Shown: positions 41,046-53,659 of the stretch, piece by piece
How the letters are laid out: each line of letters starts with the position of its first letter
How positions within the stretch are numbered: the stretch's first letter is position 1
Source: Onchocerca lupi
Lineage: Eukaryota; Nematoda; Chromadorea; Rhabditida; Onchocercidae
DNA length: 64,000 bases
NCBI GenBank assembly: GCA_028564675.1
Contig: JAOVVO010000124.1
Coordinates: forward strand, 1 to 64,000
Direction of reading: 5' to 3'
The notes under the pieces: generated by a model
Database searches by the model: none
Told to the model about the DNA's origin: nothing
What the model saw: only the letters and a program-made list of their open reading frames with translations
Program-made: the position numbers and the translations under genes

Positions 41046-41322
41046 TAAAATTACTGTAATTATTGCATGATATGACTTTGAAATTTTCATTTTATTTTAT
41101 TTTTTTATTTTTTTATTTTTTTTTTTTTTGTTCAATTCTTTGATCAATATTTTATTATTTTTAATTTTAGTCTTTTTTTTCGGTTGAATGTATTTCTTCA
41201 TTCGTTTTTATCATTGATTGTTTATTATTTCTATTTCAAAATGATATTACGCGTTTCTTTTTATCATTTCAAAAATATTTATCTTTTCTTTATCAATAAT
41301 ATTTGAAAATTTCAAATTTTAG

Positions 41323-43475
41323 ATGTATTACTTAAGAAAATTATGTTTACATTGGTCATTTTTCTCACTAATTATTATTATATTGGCTGATCATTATGAT
41401 TTAAAATATCCATCATCAGCATTATCATCATCATCATCATCATCATCATCGTCATCATCATATTTTCGAAGGTTGACTAATAAAGATGGCTTAACTCGTG
41501 AACGTGAAGGAATGCATCGAATTATGAGTAAGTTAATAATTTTAATAAATTTTAATTAAATATTAAATTTCAATTAAATATTTTATCAATATTTAATATC
41601 TAATATACAATAATATTTCGAAGGAAATAAACAAAATTTGAATCTTAATGATTTTATATATAATTTTAAGGACAAGCAAGATATCTAGTATAGGAAAGGA
41701 TGTTCAAAGACGTTTAAAGACGATGAAAATTTTGGATAAAACTTGAAATAAATTTAGCAATTAGCTAATTAATTAAGAATGAGGCATTTTTTTGTTGGCG
41801 TTTTTAATTACGAAAACGCCAAAAAAAAAAAAAAAGGATTGGTACGAATTATTTGAGTTAAAAAAGGAGCATTATTGATTTCATTTAACTTTTTCTTTTA
41901 AATATTTTAATCACTTCGATTACTTTATTTTCGTTAATTAATTAATTATTTAAGGAAAAGTGAGAAAGTTGCTGAAAAAAATTTTTTTTTAAATTATCGA
42001 TTTGCAGAAATTTATCATTATGATAATTTGACGGACTGTGAAAGTGCATGTGAGTTACCGTGTGGTACCACGTACGTGATCCGAAATGACGTCGATGAAC
42101 GACGTCAATTTATTTGTATGCAACGTAAAGCACCTGTTGTTTCACCATTTATTAATATTAGCACTACGGGCATCATTCCATTTATTTTAATTGCTGCATT
42201 GGTTTGTTTACTTTTTTTTTTCCAATTTAAATCTGAATATTTTAATTTTATAAATTAAAAATAATTATAATTTTCATAATGACAGAGTCAAAAATACTGG
42301 CAAAATATACGATAAAGGTTAAAGGTTATTTAAATCTATTTATATAAGATTTTTCCTTAAAATGATATTTTTTAGATAAAACTGCATAAAATTTTCATAA
42401 ACCTATATATGAGTTTTTAATTATCTGATATTATTATCAATTATCTTATATTCTATATATGTTATGAACTATCTGATATTGTGATAGTGTAATGCTTGCA
42501 TAATGCAAGTTGCATATGTTTTATAAAGCTATGATAAGATAAAATACTTTTTATCACATATGCTAAAACCAATTTAAACAATTTAAATTAATTAAAATAA
42601 TCAACAATCATCTATACTTAAGATATATTTTTCAAGCAATGATTGTTTTCTGTATGTAAATATCAAATAATTAATTAGACTAATTAGATCCTGTTTATAT
42701 TTATTTAAATGCTATTGCTTTCTATGTCCAGATATTCCAATAAATAAGTCATATTTTTATAAACCTCAAATATATGATTTTTATGATGCATACATGATGC
42801 CATAATAAATTAATATATTCTGAAATTAATTTAAACAATTAATTAGATTAATTATGTTAATCATCGAGTGATATTTTTCATCCTATCCTAAAATTATTTA
42901 AACAGCTAATTAAACTAATTTAGTCTCAATTATTCTTAAGATAATGTTACTCAGACAGTGATGTTTTTCACGTCTGCTGGAACGAAACAATTAATTAGAC
43001 TATTTATTTCTTACCTATATTTAAAATTAAAAAATTTCGCTTAAATTTTTATGGCACCAATTAGTTCTCATTTATATTTAACATCTATTACTCAGATATC
43101 AAATAATTAATTAAACTAATTAGTTATCAGTTATAATTAGGATTAAAAATTTCACTTATATTTAACATCTATTACTCAAATAGTAATATTTTCTACATCA
43201 GTTATTGATTACATTGTTAATTAAATTTAATTAATTCTCAGTTATACTTAACATATATTACTTGGATCATTAAGGTATTCCAGATATTATGCGGTTTGTT
43301 GTTGATTATCTGTTTCTGTTGCATTCGTTGCGGTTGTGCATTTTGTCGACGAATTTGTCATTCCCGCAATTCCTCGAATGATCCCCTGGTGAATGGTGAA
43401 TTCCGGGAAACGCTCGATTCGAAAGATATCGGATATTTGAAGAAGGAAGCAGACAGGAAGATCATTACTGTATAA
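41323..43475 (+). CDS. small cysteine-rich single-pass membrane protein, unknown family
   Basis: Three exons (41323-41527, 42008-42201, 43284-43475) join in phase to give about 196 residues. Residues 1-22 form a hydrophobic signal or anchor segment (LHWSFFSLIIIILA). A serine run encoded by TCA/TCG repeats follows at about 33-46, then a linker rich in charged residues. The ectodomain has four cysteines (DCESACELPCGTTY ... FICMQRK). A second hydrophobic segment at about 122-140 spans the exon 2/3 junction and leads into a cysteine cluster, ICFCCIRCGCAFCRRICH, typical of palmitoylated juxtamembrane regions. A hydrophilic C-tail of about 35 residues ends KKEADRKIITV. Donors are GTAAGT and GTTTGT; acceptors are TTGCAG and TTCCAG. 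The start codon directly follows a TTTTAG acceptor, so an upstream exon or spliced leader is likely. I do not recognise the family; topology is inferred. Confidence 0.75.
42540..43272. repeat. degenerate repeat in intron 2 of the membrane-protein gene
   Basis: The phrase AATAATTAATTAGACTAATTAG, then TT.TATTTA, ATCTATTACTCAGATA and a TTTTC.C stretch, recurs about six times at 90-120 bp spacing with heavy divergence. It fills most of the 1.1-kb intron. Confidence 0.65.
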
Positions 43476-43493
43476 TTTGAAATCCATTTAAAA

Positions 43494-43499
43494 AATAAA
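43494..43499 (+). terminator. AATAAA polyadenylation signal
   Basis: A canonical AATAAA lies 19 nt after the stop codon of the membrane-protein gene. Confidence 0.6.
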
Positions 43500-45399
43500 C
43501 AAGAAAAAAAAAACTTTTTCGTTTTTGAAAATTTTTGGCATACTCATTTAACATTCTTGTGTAATTGATACAGTGATAAGGTCGAATTTAATTACTATTT
43601 ATTAATATGAATTTCTTAATTTAAATTATTGTTTATTGATGGTATTATTTTATTTGTAGTTCCAATTTTCAATTATTATTAATATATATTTTTTTAATTA
43701 ATTTATGATAATTAAACAATGATAAAAGTAGTATTTATTTTATCTTCTAAATTTTGCTAGTGATAATTACATGTTTTTTTTAAATTTTGCCAATAATTAT
43801 TAAAAACGGTTCTATTTATTTGTTGAAATTTGTGAAAATTTCAAAATTCTACTAATCCTAAAATTTTTAATCAATTATTAACATTAAATTTGTTTTTATC
43901 AGATTTTGATATTTCAGATGATCATTTCTTATGTACCATTTAGGACTTATACTTTATTTATATGTAAATGAAATTATCCAAAGTGGTCAATTATCTATGT
44001 CCGTTTTTTTTTTTTTTTTTTTGATTGTCATTTTATGCCTATTCTTATCAGTCTATTATAATTTTATCAAACAAATCATATGATTTTTTGGAATTGTTGT
44101 GGAATATTTTCATCTAAATTGTTTACATTTTTTTAACATAAAATTGCATTTAACTTTTTTTTTTTTTGTTTACTTATTGATCAGATCATCATTGATAATT
44201 GCATTGTATATCACCTGATTTAAGCGGCTTTGTCACTTCTTTCTTTAATGTGCATTGATCTCGAAACTTTATTCGATGGATTAAGCTAATTATTTTAAAT
44301 ATAATTTTGAAATTTTAAATTTTCCAATAAATAATCAATAATTCAAATGTAATCTAATTTTATCTCAATTGTATTTTTAAAATAATTTCCAAAGATAATT
44401 TTTTTTTTGTTATCAAGTTTTTAATTCCATTTCAATAAGTTTAAACTATCGAATAAGTTTCTTTTATTTATTTTCTTCTTTATGCATCCATCTAGATTAT
44501 GTAAACTTTGTTTATTTTTTAGATAATCCTTAATATTTGTAAAAATAGATGATGCATTAAGTATACGGTAAGCAGTAATTAATTTTCAAATCTAAAAACA
44601 AATTCAAATGTAGGACAGAAAAAATGTCTGAGAATTTCAAGAAAATAATATCTTAATGATTTAAAAGAATTGAAATTTGCAAAGAATGTGAAATATTTAA
44701 TAAAATTAGCCTAAAATAAAACGAAGAAATTGATAAAAACAATTGAATTTAGAAAAAATATAAGCAGTTAAGCTAATTTATTTCATACAATATATTGAAC
44801 TATGACCTATACCGTATACGGAAAAATACCGTATCCATTTGTGTCAATTCAGGATATCACTTTTCCTTGGCCAAAAAATTATAGATTTATGCAATTCATA
44901 TATAGTCGTTGTTAATATCATGTCAAAATTTGAAATTTTATTTCATACTATAAGATTTCTATTGCATGTGTATTTTTTTTTTTTATTATCAAAAGTTTGT
45001 TTTATTGCAAAAATTTCAAATTTCCAACAAAATGCATAAGTAATACAAAAATTTCTGATTATTGCCTTTTCTCTTTATTTTTACAATTATCTCATAACTT
45101 TATTCAACTTAGATGATTTTTATTTGATACAAGAAGAGGGGTTAAAGGTCACGGCATATAAAAATAATCAAATGCGCTAGTTCTTAAAGCTTTCATCTGT
45201 TGTCGGCTTGGCTTTTTTTTTTCTTTTCTTTTACCATATATTTCTGACCATTATGAATGACAATTTCGTAAAAGTTCTAAATAAAATGATTCGTCTAAAA
45301 GTTTCACGAAGTTTCACGCTTACTTTCCGCAAAAGTTTGTTTTAGCCTTTTGGGTAACATTTGTCGCTATTTGTAACAAAAATTTGGCATAGATATTTG

Positions 45400-45870
45400 A
45401 CGCAAATGACGTACGTGTAAGTATAGACATATACATGAAAATAAAATGTATTATGAAAAAATAACTGTAGAAAAAATATTTGGCACAAACGATGTTCATC
45501 TATCCGTACGTGAAAATATTTTAATTTATAAAAGAAGATATTCTATGAAAAATATTCACGAATTCGCGTATGATGTATGTAAATTTTACGTATATTTATA
45601 TATACATGATGCTATAATATTCAATGAAAATTGATATTTCATGAAAAATATTCCAATTAGTTGACGTACGTGTATATATGTATACGTGAAAATATCATAC
45701 ATCATGGAATAAAATGTTCAACAAAATAATATTCGATACACGTATGACGTACGTGCATATATGTTGTATACGTGAAAATATCATAGATTATTAAATGAGA
45801 TATTCTATCAAAGATATTCGATTTGAAGTTTGACATACTTAAATGTATATTTACATGAAAATGTAACACA
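45400..45870. repeat. degenerate repeat with GACGTACGTG core, about 105-bp unit
   Basis: Units share GACGTACGTG, TATATATGT, ATACGTGAAAATATCATA and ATATTCTATGAAAAATATTC. Four to five diverged copies are visible. The palindrome CACGTACGTG/GACGTACGTG also occurs at about 52338 and 52728 in the protease gene introns. Confidence 0.65.
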
Positions 45871-48399
45871 TTAATTAATATTGAATGTATTTTCCTTTAT
45901 TTACCTATGTGTGTATACAAGGTGGAATATTAGTAAATGTATGTAAAGTTTACATTTACTTTAAAACTTATATTTGTATGTTTGCATTTACAATATTCGT
46001 TCAATTTCATAATAATTTCTCATTGAAAGATAGAATTAATCGATATTTGAATTACTTTTATATGCATGAGAAATATGAAAATTGTGAGAAATTCTACACT
46101 TCATAGCACTAAATTCTTTCTCTTTTTTCGTTTCAATTTTATTTTTTCCATTAATAATTTCAAGTTATATAGAAAAACTAATGGCTGATAAATTTCGAAA
46201 TTTATCAAGGAAAATGCTGCGATGAAAGTTAATTTCGTAATTTTAATTGTAGAAATTTTAAATTTCGAAATTTATCAAGAAAAATATTCGGAAAAAAAAT
46301 TGATACGATTAAATATATTAATGTATTAGTATTAATATATTTATTTGAAGAAAATATTGTTGCCGATAAAAATTTAAATTTCGGATCGAATTATTTGCAA
46401 TTATAATTTTAAACATTTAATCAAAAAGTTGTTAATTCGGTAAATCAATTTAGCATTAATAATTGCGATGATTTAAGAAGTTTGGTTAATTTTTTTTTTT
46501 TATCCTTTATCTATCTTGATTCAACTAATTGGATTTGGTACTTGAAAATTAGAGCGATGATCTCAGGAAAGACTGAAATAATTGAGTTTTCTTAAATTTC
46601 AAAAATATTAGTAAAAGGAAAGAATGTAACTGCACATTTTAAAAAGGTTGAAATTTACCAATCGCAAGGAGAATGATCATAAAATTGCAAATTATTAACA
46701 ATGAAATAGTAATAAATTTTTGTAAATAATTAAAAGTAAAATAAAAATTGAAAAGTTGCTGAAATTGACGGAATTTGTTCTTTCATATTCAGTTATACCT
46801 AAATTTCGATAAAATTTTTAAGAATTCTAAATACCAGGCGATATTTTTTTGTTTCTGATACAAATTTTATATTTATTAAAAATGAATGTGTAGAAATATA
46901 GGAAAGAATTTTTCTTAAGAAACATTGATAAATTTAAAAACGAAAAATTTTTTTGAAATAAATTTTTTCATTATTTGATTATTTCCATTTAAAAAAGATT
47001 TTTTCTTTAAAAACGAACGAGATAATTTTTCAAATATCGACAGTTTGATGGCTGAAAATAGCAAATAAATTGATGGAATATTATTTATCTTATTGTTCAA
47101 GCAATTATTGTTTATGCATTTTTTCTTATATGCTATGCAAAAATGAAAACATAAAGTAGTTTTCTTCGTTATGCAATAAGTTAATTGTTTATTCCTCATT
47201 TATCAAAACATAAATTCCGATTAAATAAGTATACTAATAAATTACATAATAATTATAATAAATTGCTATAGAAAATATCAAATTCCAATTATTAATTCCA
47301 ATTATTCAAACAACAACATTAGTAATAGTAATATTAAGTAGCTTCATTGAGGAATATGCAGATTAATGAATTGCGTAATATGGATAATTAATTATTTGAA
47401 ATTTATCATAAGCGTCCATTAATATATGCAACAAAATAATATTTATTTATTTACTATAAATCCCCTCATCATGTCTTAACTTTCCATATTCAATTTCAGG
47501 TCATTTCATATGAAATAAAGGAAGAATTCAGGTGAATTCACTAGTTCCTTAATTAGCCAAGATTGAGGGATGAAATTTTGTCGAAAAAAATTGTTGAAAT
47601 TATTGGAAATTTTTTTTTATTAGAAACATTTTGAGAAAAGAAAACATAAATATGAAATTTGAATAGAAAAAATTTGTCAAAATTTTTGCAAAATTTTAAT
47701 TAAATTACGAAAAAATTGTTTTACCTTGCAAAAATTTCCTGATAATAATTAATGATTATTATTATTATCTAAATTTTCTTCTTCTTTCAAGCTATGCAAA
47801 TTTCTTTTTCAACATATTTAACATAAAATTTGAAAGGTTTTTGGGGTGATAAACAAAAGTGATAGATAAATTGTTGAAATTCACAGTATCAATGTAAATG
47901 AAAATAACTTGTGGATTTAAGGAAATACAGTAATCGCTAACTTGTGAAGAGTTACAGTAGTCGCGACTTACGGCTAAACTATTAAATGCATTCCTAAAGA
48001 ATGAATATAGTTATATCTTTTCAATTTTAAATTAAATAATTCAGTATTTTTTCCTTCTATATCGCAACACATTTTAGTTTAAAACTAATCCCGAAATTTC
48101 TCGAATAAAAATTATTTCTCCGATTTTTTAGTAAAAAATTACAATTTTTTTATTAAAAAGAAAAAAATTACAACTGTATTAGCGGTTAGAAATCGAAAAC
48201 ATTGCGCTTTCTCTTTTAAATAAAATTTATGAAAAATCTTTATTCGCCTGTCTTTTTTTTTTTACTCTTTTCAAATTTCTTTTTTTTCGTATTTTTAGAT
48301 ATTTTATTCGTTTTCCGATAAATTCAATCTTATTTCTTTGCTCTTTTGATTAGAAAAATCGCATTGCTTACTTTGATACAAACATTATTAGCTTTGGAA

Positions 48400-48722
48400 A
48401 ATAACAGTATTTTCATGGGTGTAGACAGTATTAGTTTCGAAAAACTCTGAAATTTTCTGGATGCAAACTTACTACTTCTGGAAAAGTTTGGAATTTCCTG
48501 AATACAAACTTATTAATATTTAAAAACTTCGGATTTTTCCGGATGCAAACAAATCATTTTTGGCAAGATTCGAAATTTGCTGGATGCAAACTTATTATTT
48601 TTGGAATTTTCCGGATGCAAATCTATTTCTTTTAGAAATCACTGGAAAACTTCCTGAATGAAAGGCTATTACTTTGAGAAAACTTCGGAATTTTCTGGAT
48701 GCGAACATTATTACTTTTGAAA
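48400..48722. repeat. degenerate tandem repeat, about 45-60-bp unit (GGATGCAAAC core)
   Basis: The phrase CGGAATTTTCTGGATGCAAACTTATTACTTTTGGAAAA recurs six to seven times with substitutions. It ends about 75 bp from the stop codon of the protease gene, beyond its poly(A) signal. Confidence 0.8.
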
Positions 48723-48768
48723 ATTTCAGTATCTTCTTGAAACGAAAACTATTCTTATTTCAAAATCA

Positions 48769-48774
48769 TTTATT
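48769..48774 (-). terminator. AATAAA polyadenylation signal of the protease gene
   Basis: TTTATT on the plus strand gives AATAAA on the minus strand, 23 nt beyond the stop codon at 48798. Confidence 0.7.
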
Positions 48775-48797
48775 TCATGCTCATTTATCAATTAATT

Positions 48798-51700
48798 TCA
48801 AACTAATACAGCCTTTATTTTTGGCTGATTTTCCGGTTTTTTACCAAAACATAGCCCAGAATATTGACAAATAAAATCATTATGTGCTCGTACATCAATG
48901 AAAATACTTCCATCCAATTGAACAACATTTGTTGGCTTTTCGATCGCTAAAATATAATCATAATGAAATCGAAATTAAGAATTTTTAAAAAAATTTTTTA
49001 AAAAATTTGAAATTTAAACAAATTTCCAACAAATTTTTTAAACAAACTTTATATATATTTTGCTTTGAATTTCCACAACATATCAAAATATATCATCATC
49101 ATAAATGAAAACATTGAATTTATTAAAATTTAAAAATTTTATAAATTTAAAAATTCCTCAAAAATTATTAAAATTCAGAAATTTTCTTGAAATATTAAAA
49201 GATCAGAAAATTTATTTATCTTTTAAACTGTATATCTAATGGATGAATAAACCATCAATCATTCCACTTATCAATTACATTATGCAATTGAATACATAAT
49301 TTAATTGGAATTTATTTCAAACTTTTTTAAAAATAATTTATAACTTAAAAACACCTTTTCTCATATTAATTGCCATGTTAATAATTCGACAATCGGTTCC
49401 GGCAGTTGCAATTCCAGCAATATTCCATCTTCCATGACCAGTTTTGAACATTAATCCAGAACCACTATCACCCTGTTTGACAAATAATTTCTTTAAATTG
49501 TAAAATTTCCTACTTTTTATTTCATAAAAATTAGAACAATTTTTATTTAAATTTTAAAATCAAAAAAAAGATTAATTAGAAGTTTCGAAATACATCCCAC
49601 AATTATGGAAAATTTATTTCATTTTTGTTCAATTTTTTAAAATTTAAAAAAAAACTAAAAATTTCAAAACTTTATTTTATACTAACAGAACAGATATTTG
49701 ATTCTTGCATTTCAGACGTACATATCTGATCGTTAAAAATTAACTTTTCTCGCAAACACGTGATACGTGTTAAGTTTATTTTTGCTAATGACGTTACTTG
49801 TTTCATTTGAGTTGCTAAAAAAATTTTTCAGGTAAAAAATTATATTTTTTCAAGGTAAAATTGTATTTTTATTTTACAAATGGTTGAACAATTCGTTCAA
49901 ACTTTGAGTTTTTATAAAATTCATTTAAAATTTTATTAAATTCTCAAGAAAACAATTATATATTTAATGAAATAGAAAAAAAAAATTACTTACATGAAAA
50001 GTAATAATTCTTATTGTGAAAAATTCGCTAAATATTGAATTAATTAAATTTGAAATGAAATTTTACTAATTTAAAACTTACGATCTGAACCAGTTGAGTA
50101 TAAAGTAAAAGTATCCGGTATAATATCACCTGGTTGTGTAACGCATGCAACAGCATTAAGTGGTGCCGGAAATTTAACAATAATTTTTGAAAAAAATTTT
50201 TTAAAAAAGTTTTAAACAAATTTACGAAATTAAAAAAAAGATCAATTCGTTAAAAAAATCGAATTTATAGAAAGAAAAAATAACCAGTTTATAAAAATTA
50301 AAAAAGCTTTGAAAAATTTAGAAATTTGAAAAAAATTTATGAAAAAAATTAATTTAAATTTTTAAAAAATAAATTAACCATTCTTAATCTCGTAGTAACA
50401 ATAGCAATATCATTATGTAAACAGGGTCCTGTGAGATAATCAGCCGGAATTACTATCTGCAATAATTTTATCAATAATATGAAGATAAACGTAAAAAATT
50501 TGCTCTAAAGTTTGAATATAGTATTAAATTTACGTTCCTATCACGTGACAATTGATTGTAAAAATAAACGTAAATAACGGAAACCACGTGACGGCAACAT
50601 AAATTAAATTTGTTGAAACTTTTTTAAAGCTTTCTTCAAAAAATAAATTGTCATATCGTTTTGAAGAGTGTTGATAAAAAGTATTAATGCATCTTATTTT
50701 AAAATTTCTAAATTTCTTATTTAAAATTTTTTAAGACAAGAAATGCATATCAAACTATTTGTATCGATCATATTTAAGGATGAAAAAAAGGATTCAAAAC
50801 TTAAAACATCCAAATTTGAATAAAAAGTAGATTTAATTACTCGAAAAATAGTTATAAATTTTGATGTAATAATTAATTAATTGTTTAGCATTAAATTATA
50901 ATTTTATCTTTGCAATAATAAAGAGCAAATATTGATTACATTTTGGATATATATTGAGATCAGATGTATTAATGTAATATTTCAAAATTTCTTAAAATAA
51001 GGAATGTTTTAAATTATTTCTACAAATTAAATTTAAAATAAAGTAAATTTTGAATTTAAAATATTTAAAATCAGGTTTGAAACAAGTTTAATTATTTAGA
51101 AAAGATTAAATTAATTTTAAATTATAATTGAATTTCTGCATAATGAATATAAGCAATGATTACCTTCTGGATATATACCGATCGTGCTATCTGTTGAAAG
51201 TTTGAACAAGTATCTCTAGCAAATGGTAAACAACCACCACCATAATAAACTTTCCAATTTTGTCTAACAAATATTTCGGATAATGCACCTCTGGAAATTA
51301 TGCGAAATTTTAATAATTTCTAGCAATTTACTAAATTTCAACATTCATACAGTAATCAATTACATCATTTCATATTAAAAATAAAATTAAATATATTCCA
51401 AATGAGACTTATTATTTTCAATTTTTCAAAATTTCAGGTAAATATGACAATTTATTTGAAAAAAAAAAAAGCTTATCATATATACCGTTCACAATCTTTT
51501 TTGATAAAGCAATGAGCAGCTGTTAAAACATGTCTGTCAGATATCATTGTACCAGCGCAATCTAATGTCATACCTTCAATTTTTGTGTAAATTAATAAGA
51601 AAAAAAAGGTCAAAGTTCAGAATTTACTGAATTTAACATCGTTATCAAGGAAAAAGTTCATTAAGCTGCAAAACAAATTTGACAAGTAATATTTTAACAA

Positions 51701-53655
51701 ACAATCTATCAATGTATTTTTTTTTAATTTAAATGATGATAATTTAAAAAAAAATTATGCTTGTGAATATTCATCAATTTAAAGGAACGACTAGTTATCA
51801 AAAAATCGATATTAATTTATAAGTAATGCAAAACAAGTTCGACAAGTTGTATTTTTATGAAGAATCTATATATTAGTATATATTTCTGAATTTAAATGCT
51901 GAAAATATAAAAATTATGATTATATATGCATATAGTTCAACGAAGACATTAGTTATCATTTGATCAATGATGATTTACTAGTAATTAATGGATTGATTAT
52001 TTTAAAGGTTTAATGACGAAGAAAAAGTTTTATACAATTTATTCAATTCAATTACTAAACAAAATTTGGAATAATAAAAAAATTTTTCCTTCAGTTGAAT
52101 GCTAATGCATCATATGTTAGAATAAATAATTAGCATGCAGTTGCAGTTTGCGGTTTGCAAACTGCAACTGCATGCTAATAAATATTAGAATGAATTTGAA
52201 AATGATTCATACCATATTTTTTATATTGTAAATGAACTGCAAATGGTGCTTCAGTTTGTTTTACGTTAATACCACCCATTATGAAACGTGGCACGTTATT
52301 TGCTTGATTAATTTTTATCGCAGAACGAGTAGCACGTTGACGTACGTGAAATTAATTTGATTAACAGCATGAATATTTGTTTATTAGTTATTTTAATAAT
52401 ATTTTTTTAACAAATATATGCAAATATCAATTGATGAGAATGATTGAAAAGTAATCAATATTAATTTATCCATTTTCTGTTTAAATCTCATTGTTATTGA
52501 TTTGTCAAATTTCTATTAAATCCTTCTGTACCTATTCGGTAATATATCGCATGTGAACGTAACCTATTTCTTGACGTATGTCAAGTAAAAGTTTTCTTAT
52601 ATATGTTTAAAATATTAAATGTTACGTGATATACATAAGTGACGCGAATAAGGCAGAATTTAAATATAATACATTAGTAATGCTTAAGTGAGAATTTTTG
52701 ATCGCAATTTTAAATAATGAAAAATTTGACGTACGTGTACGTGTAAGATCCACGTCAAAATCATCATTGCCATTACCTCGACATCTATTCCATAATTCAT
52801 TAACTTCAAATGAAGTCAATCGTGCTAACGATTCTGTTGTTTCATCAACAGATAATACCGTAATATAAATCCAAATATATATTGCTCTAAAAAATTTTAT
52901 TGATTTAATTGAATTAAATTTTAAACCATTAATTTATTTCAATTTTTACTTAATTCTAAAATATGATAGTTTTATTAATTAGACTAAATCAAGTTTTCGT
53001 CCAATTTTTTGCATTAATTTGTTCGAATTTATTTGATTTCAAAAATTCAGGTCTCATTTCGGGTTTTATTCATTTTAACTCCATTAGCTTGAAAAAATCG
53101 CAAAATTTTAACATTTTAGGAAATGAATTAGGTACATTTAAATCAAAAAAAAAAAAACGAAATATTAAGCGAAGTTAATATTCATTTCAAATTCTATGAT
53201 ATCGTATTGAAAGTATGCAATAATTGTGGAATAAAAAATAATTAATGACGACTGTTAGAACAGGAAATTTTTAATTATTATCAGATTTCAATTTCATTCA
53301 GAAGAATTTTTGAGGAGAATGAACTGATGCAAAAGCTTCTTATTTCATGCTAGAGCAAAAGTATAATTAAATTGTTAACTAAATCAAAGCAATAATTTAA
53401 TCATTTTACTAAAAAGAATTCATTTTTTTCAAAAGTTATCATGAAATAAATTAAATATATTTCAAAGTGTTAAAAAAAATACTGAATTTTATCAAATCAT
53501 AAATTTTCTTTTCAGTAATTTTTTATACTTAAGGAAAGCAAGAAATAAACTAATTAACTGTTAAACAATTAGTAAATTATTCGGAATTATTAAAAATAAT
53601 CAACTAATATTTGACAAATCAAAAATAATAAAATCTAAACGCACCTGTAATTCAT
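48798..53655 (-). CDS. secreted S1-family (chymotrypsin-fold) serine protease
   Basis: Ten exons join in phase: 53655-53645, 52886-52777, 52302-52213, 51573-51486, 51290-51164, 50456-50379, about 50187-50082, 49814-49687, 49472-49355 and 48946-48798, about 334 residues. An 11-nt first exon plus exon 2 give a signal peptide (MNYRAIYIWIYITVLSV). A propeptide follows, then PRFIMGGINV, aligning with the IVGG activation site but with Phe before the new N-terminus, so activation may not need trypsin-like cleavage. The triad is complete: LTAAHCF (His), HNDIAIV (Asp), CSGDSGSGL (Ser). The residue six before the Ser is Asn, not the Asp of trypsin, and the usual SWG is replaced by TAG; substrate preference is therefore unclear. 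A C-terminal extension of about 46 residues carries two cysteines. Exon 7 has no AG acceptor. Likely secreted, with a digestive or host-tissue role only a guess. Confidence 0.9.
52129..52179. repeat. perfect 23-bp hairpin with 5-nt loop (protease intron 3)
   Basis: ATTAGCATGCAGTTGCAGTTTGC is followed by GGTTT and then by its exact reverse complement. The stem is unusually GC-rich and free of mismatches. It lies between exons 3 and 4 of the protease gene. Confidence 0.95.
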
Positions 53656-53659
53656 TGTT

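Larger units (their letters stand above)
43500..48768. other. non-coding AT-rich DNA between the membrane-protein and protease genes
   Basis: No supported gene. It contains an ACGTACGTG-rich repeat (45400-45870), palindromic AAATTTCGAAATTT words near 46190-46270, a CCGTATACGG palindrome near 44812 and a GGATGCAAAC repeat (48400-48720). Confidence 0.5.

Noticed and set aside
43287..43487. Minus-strand 66-codon ORF
   Set aside because: It is the antisense shadow of exon 3 of the plus-strand membrane-protein gene, which joins in phase with two other exons.
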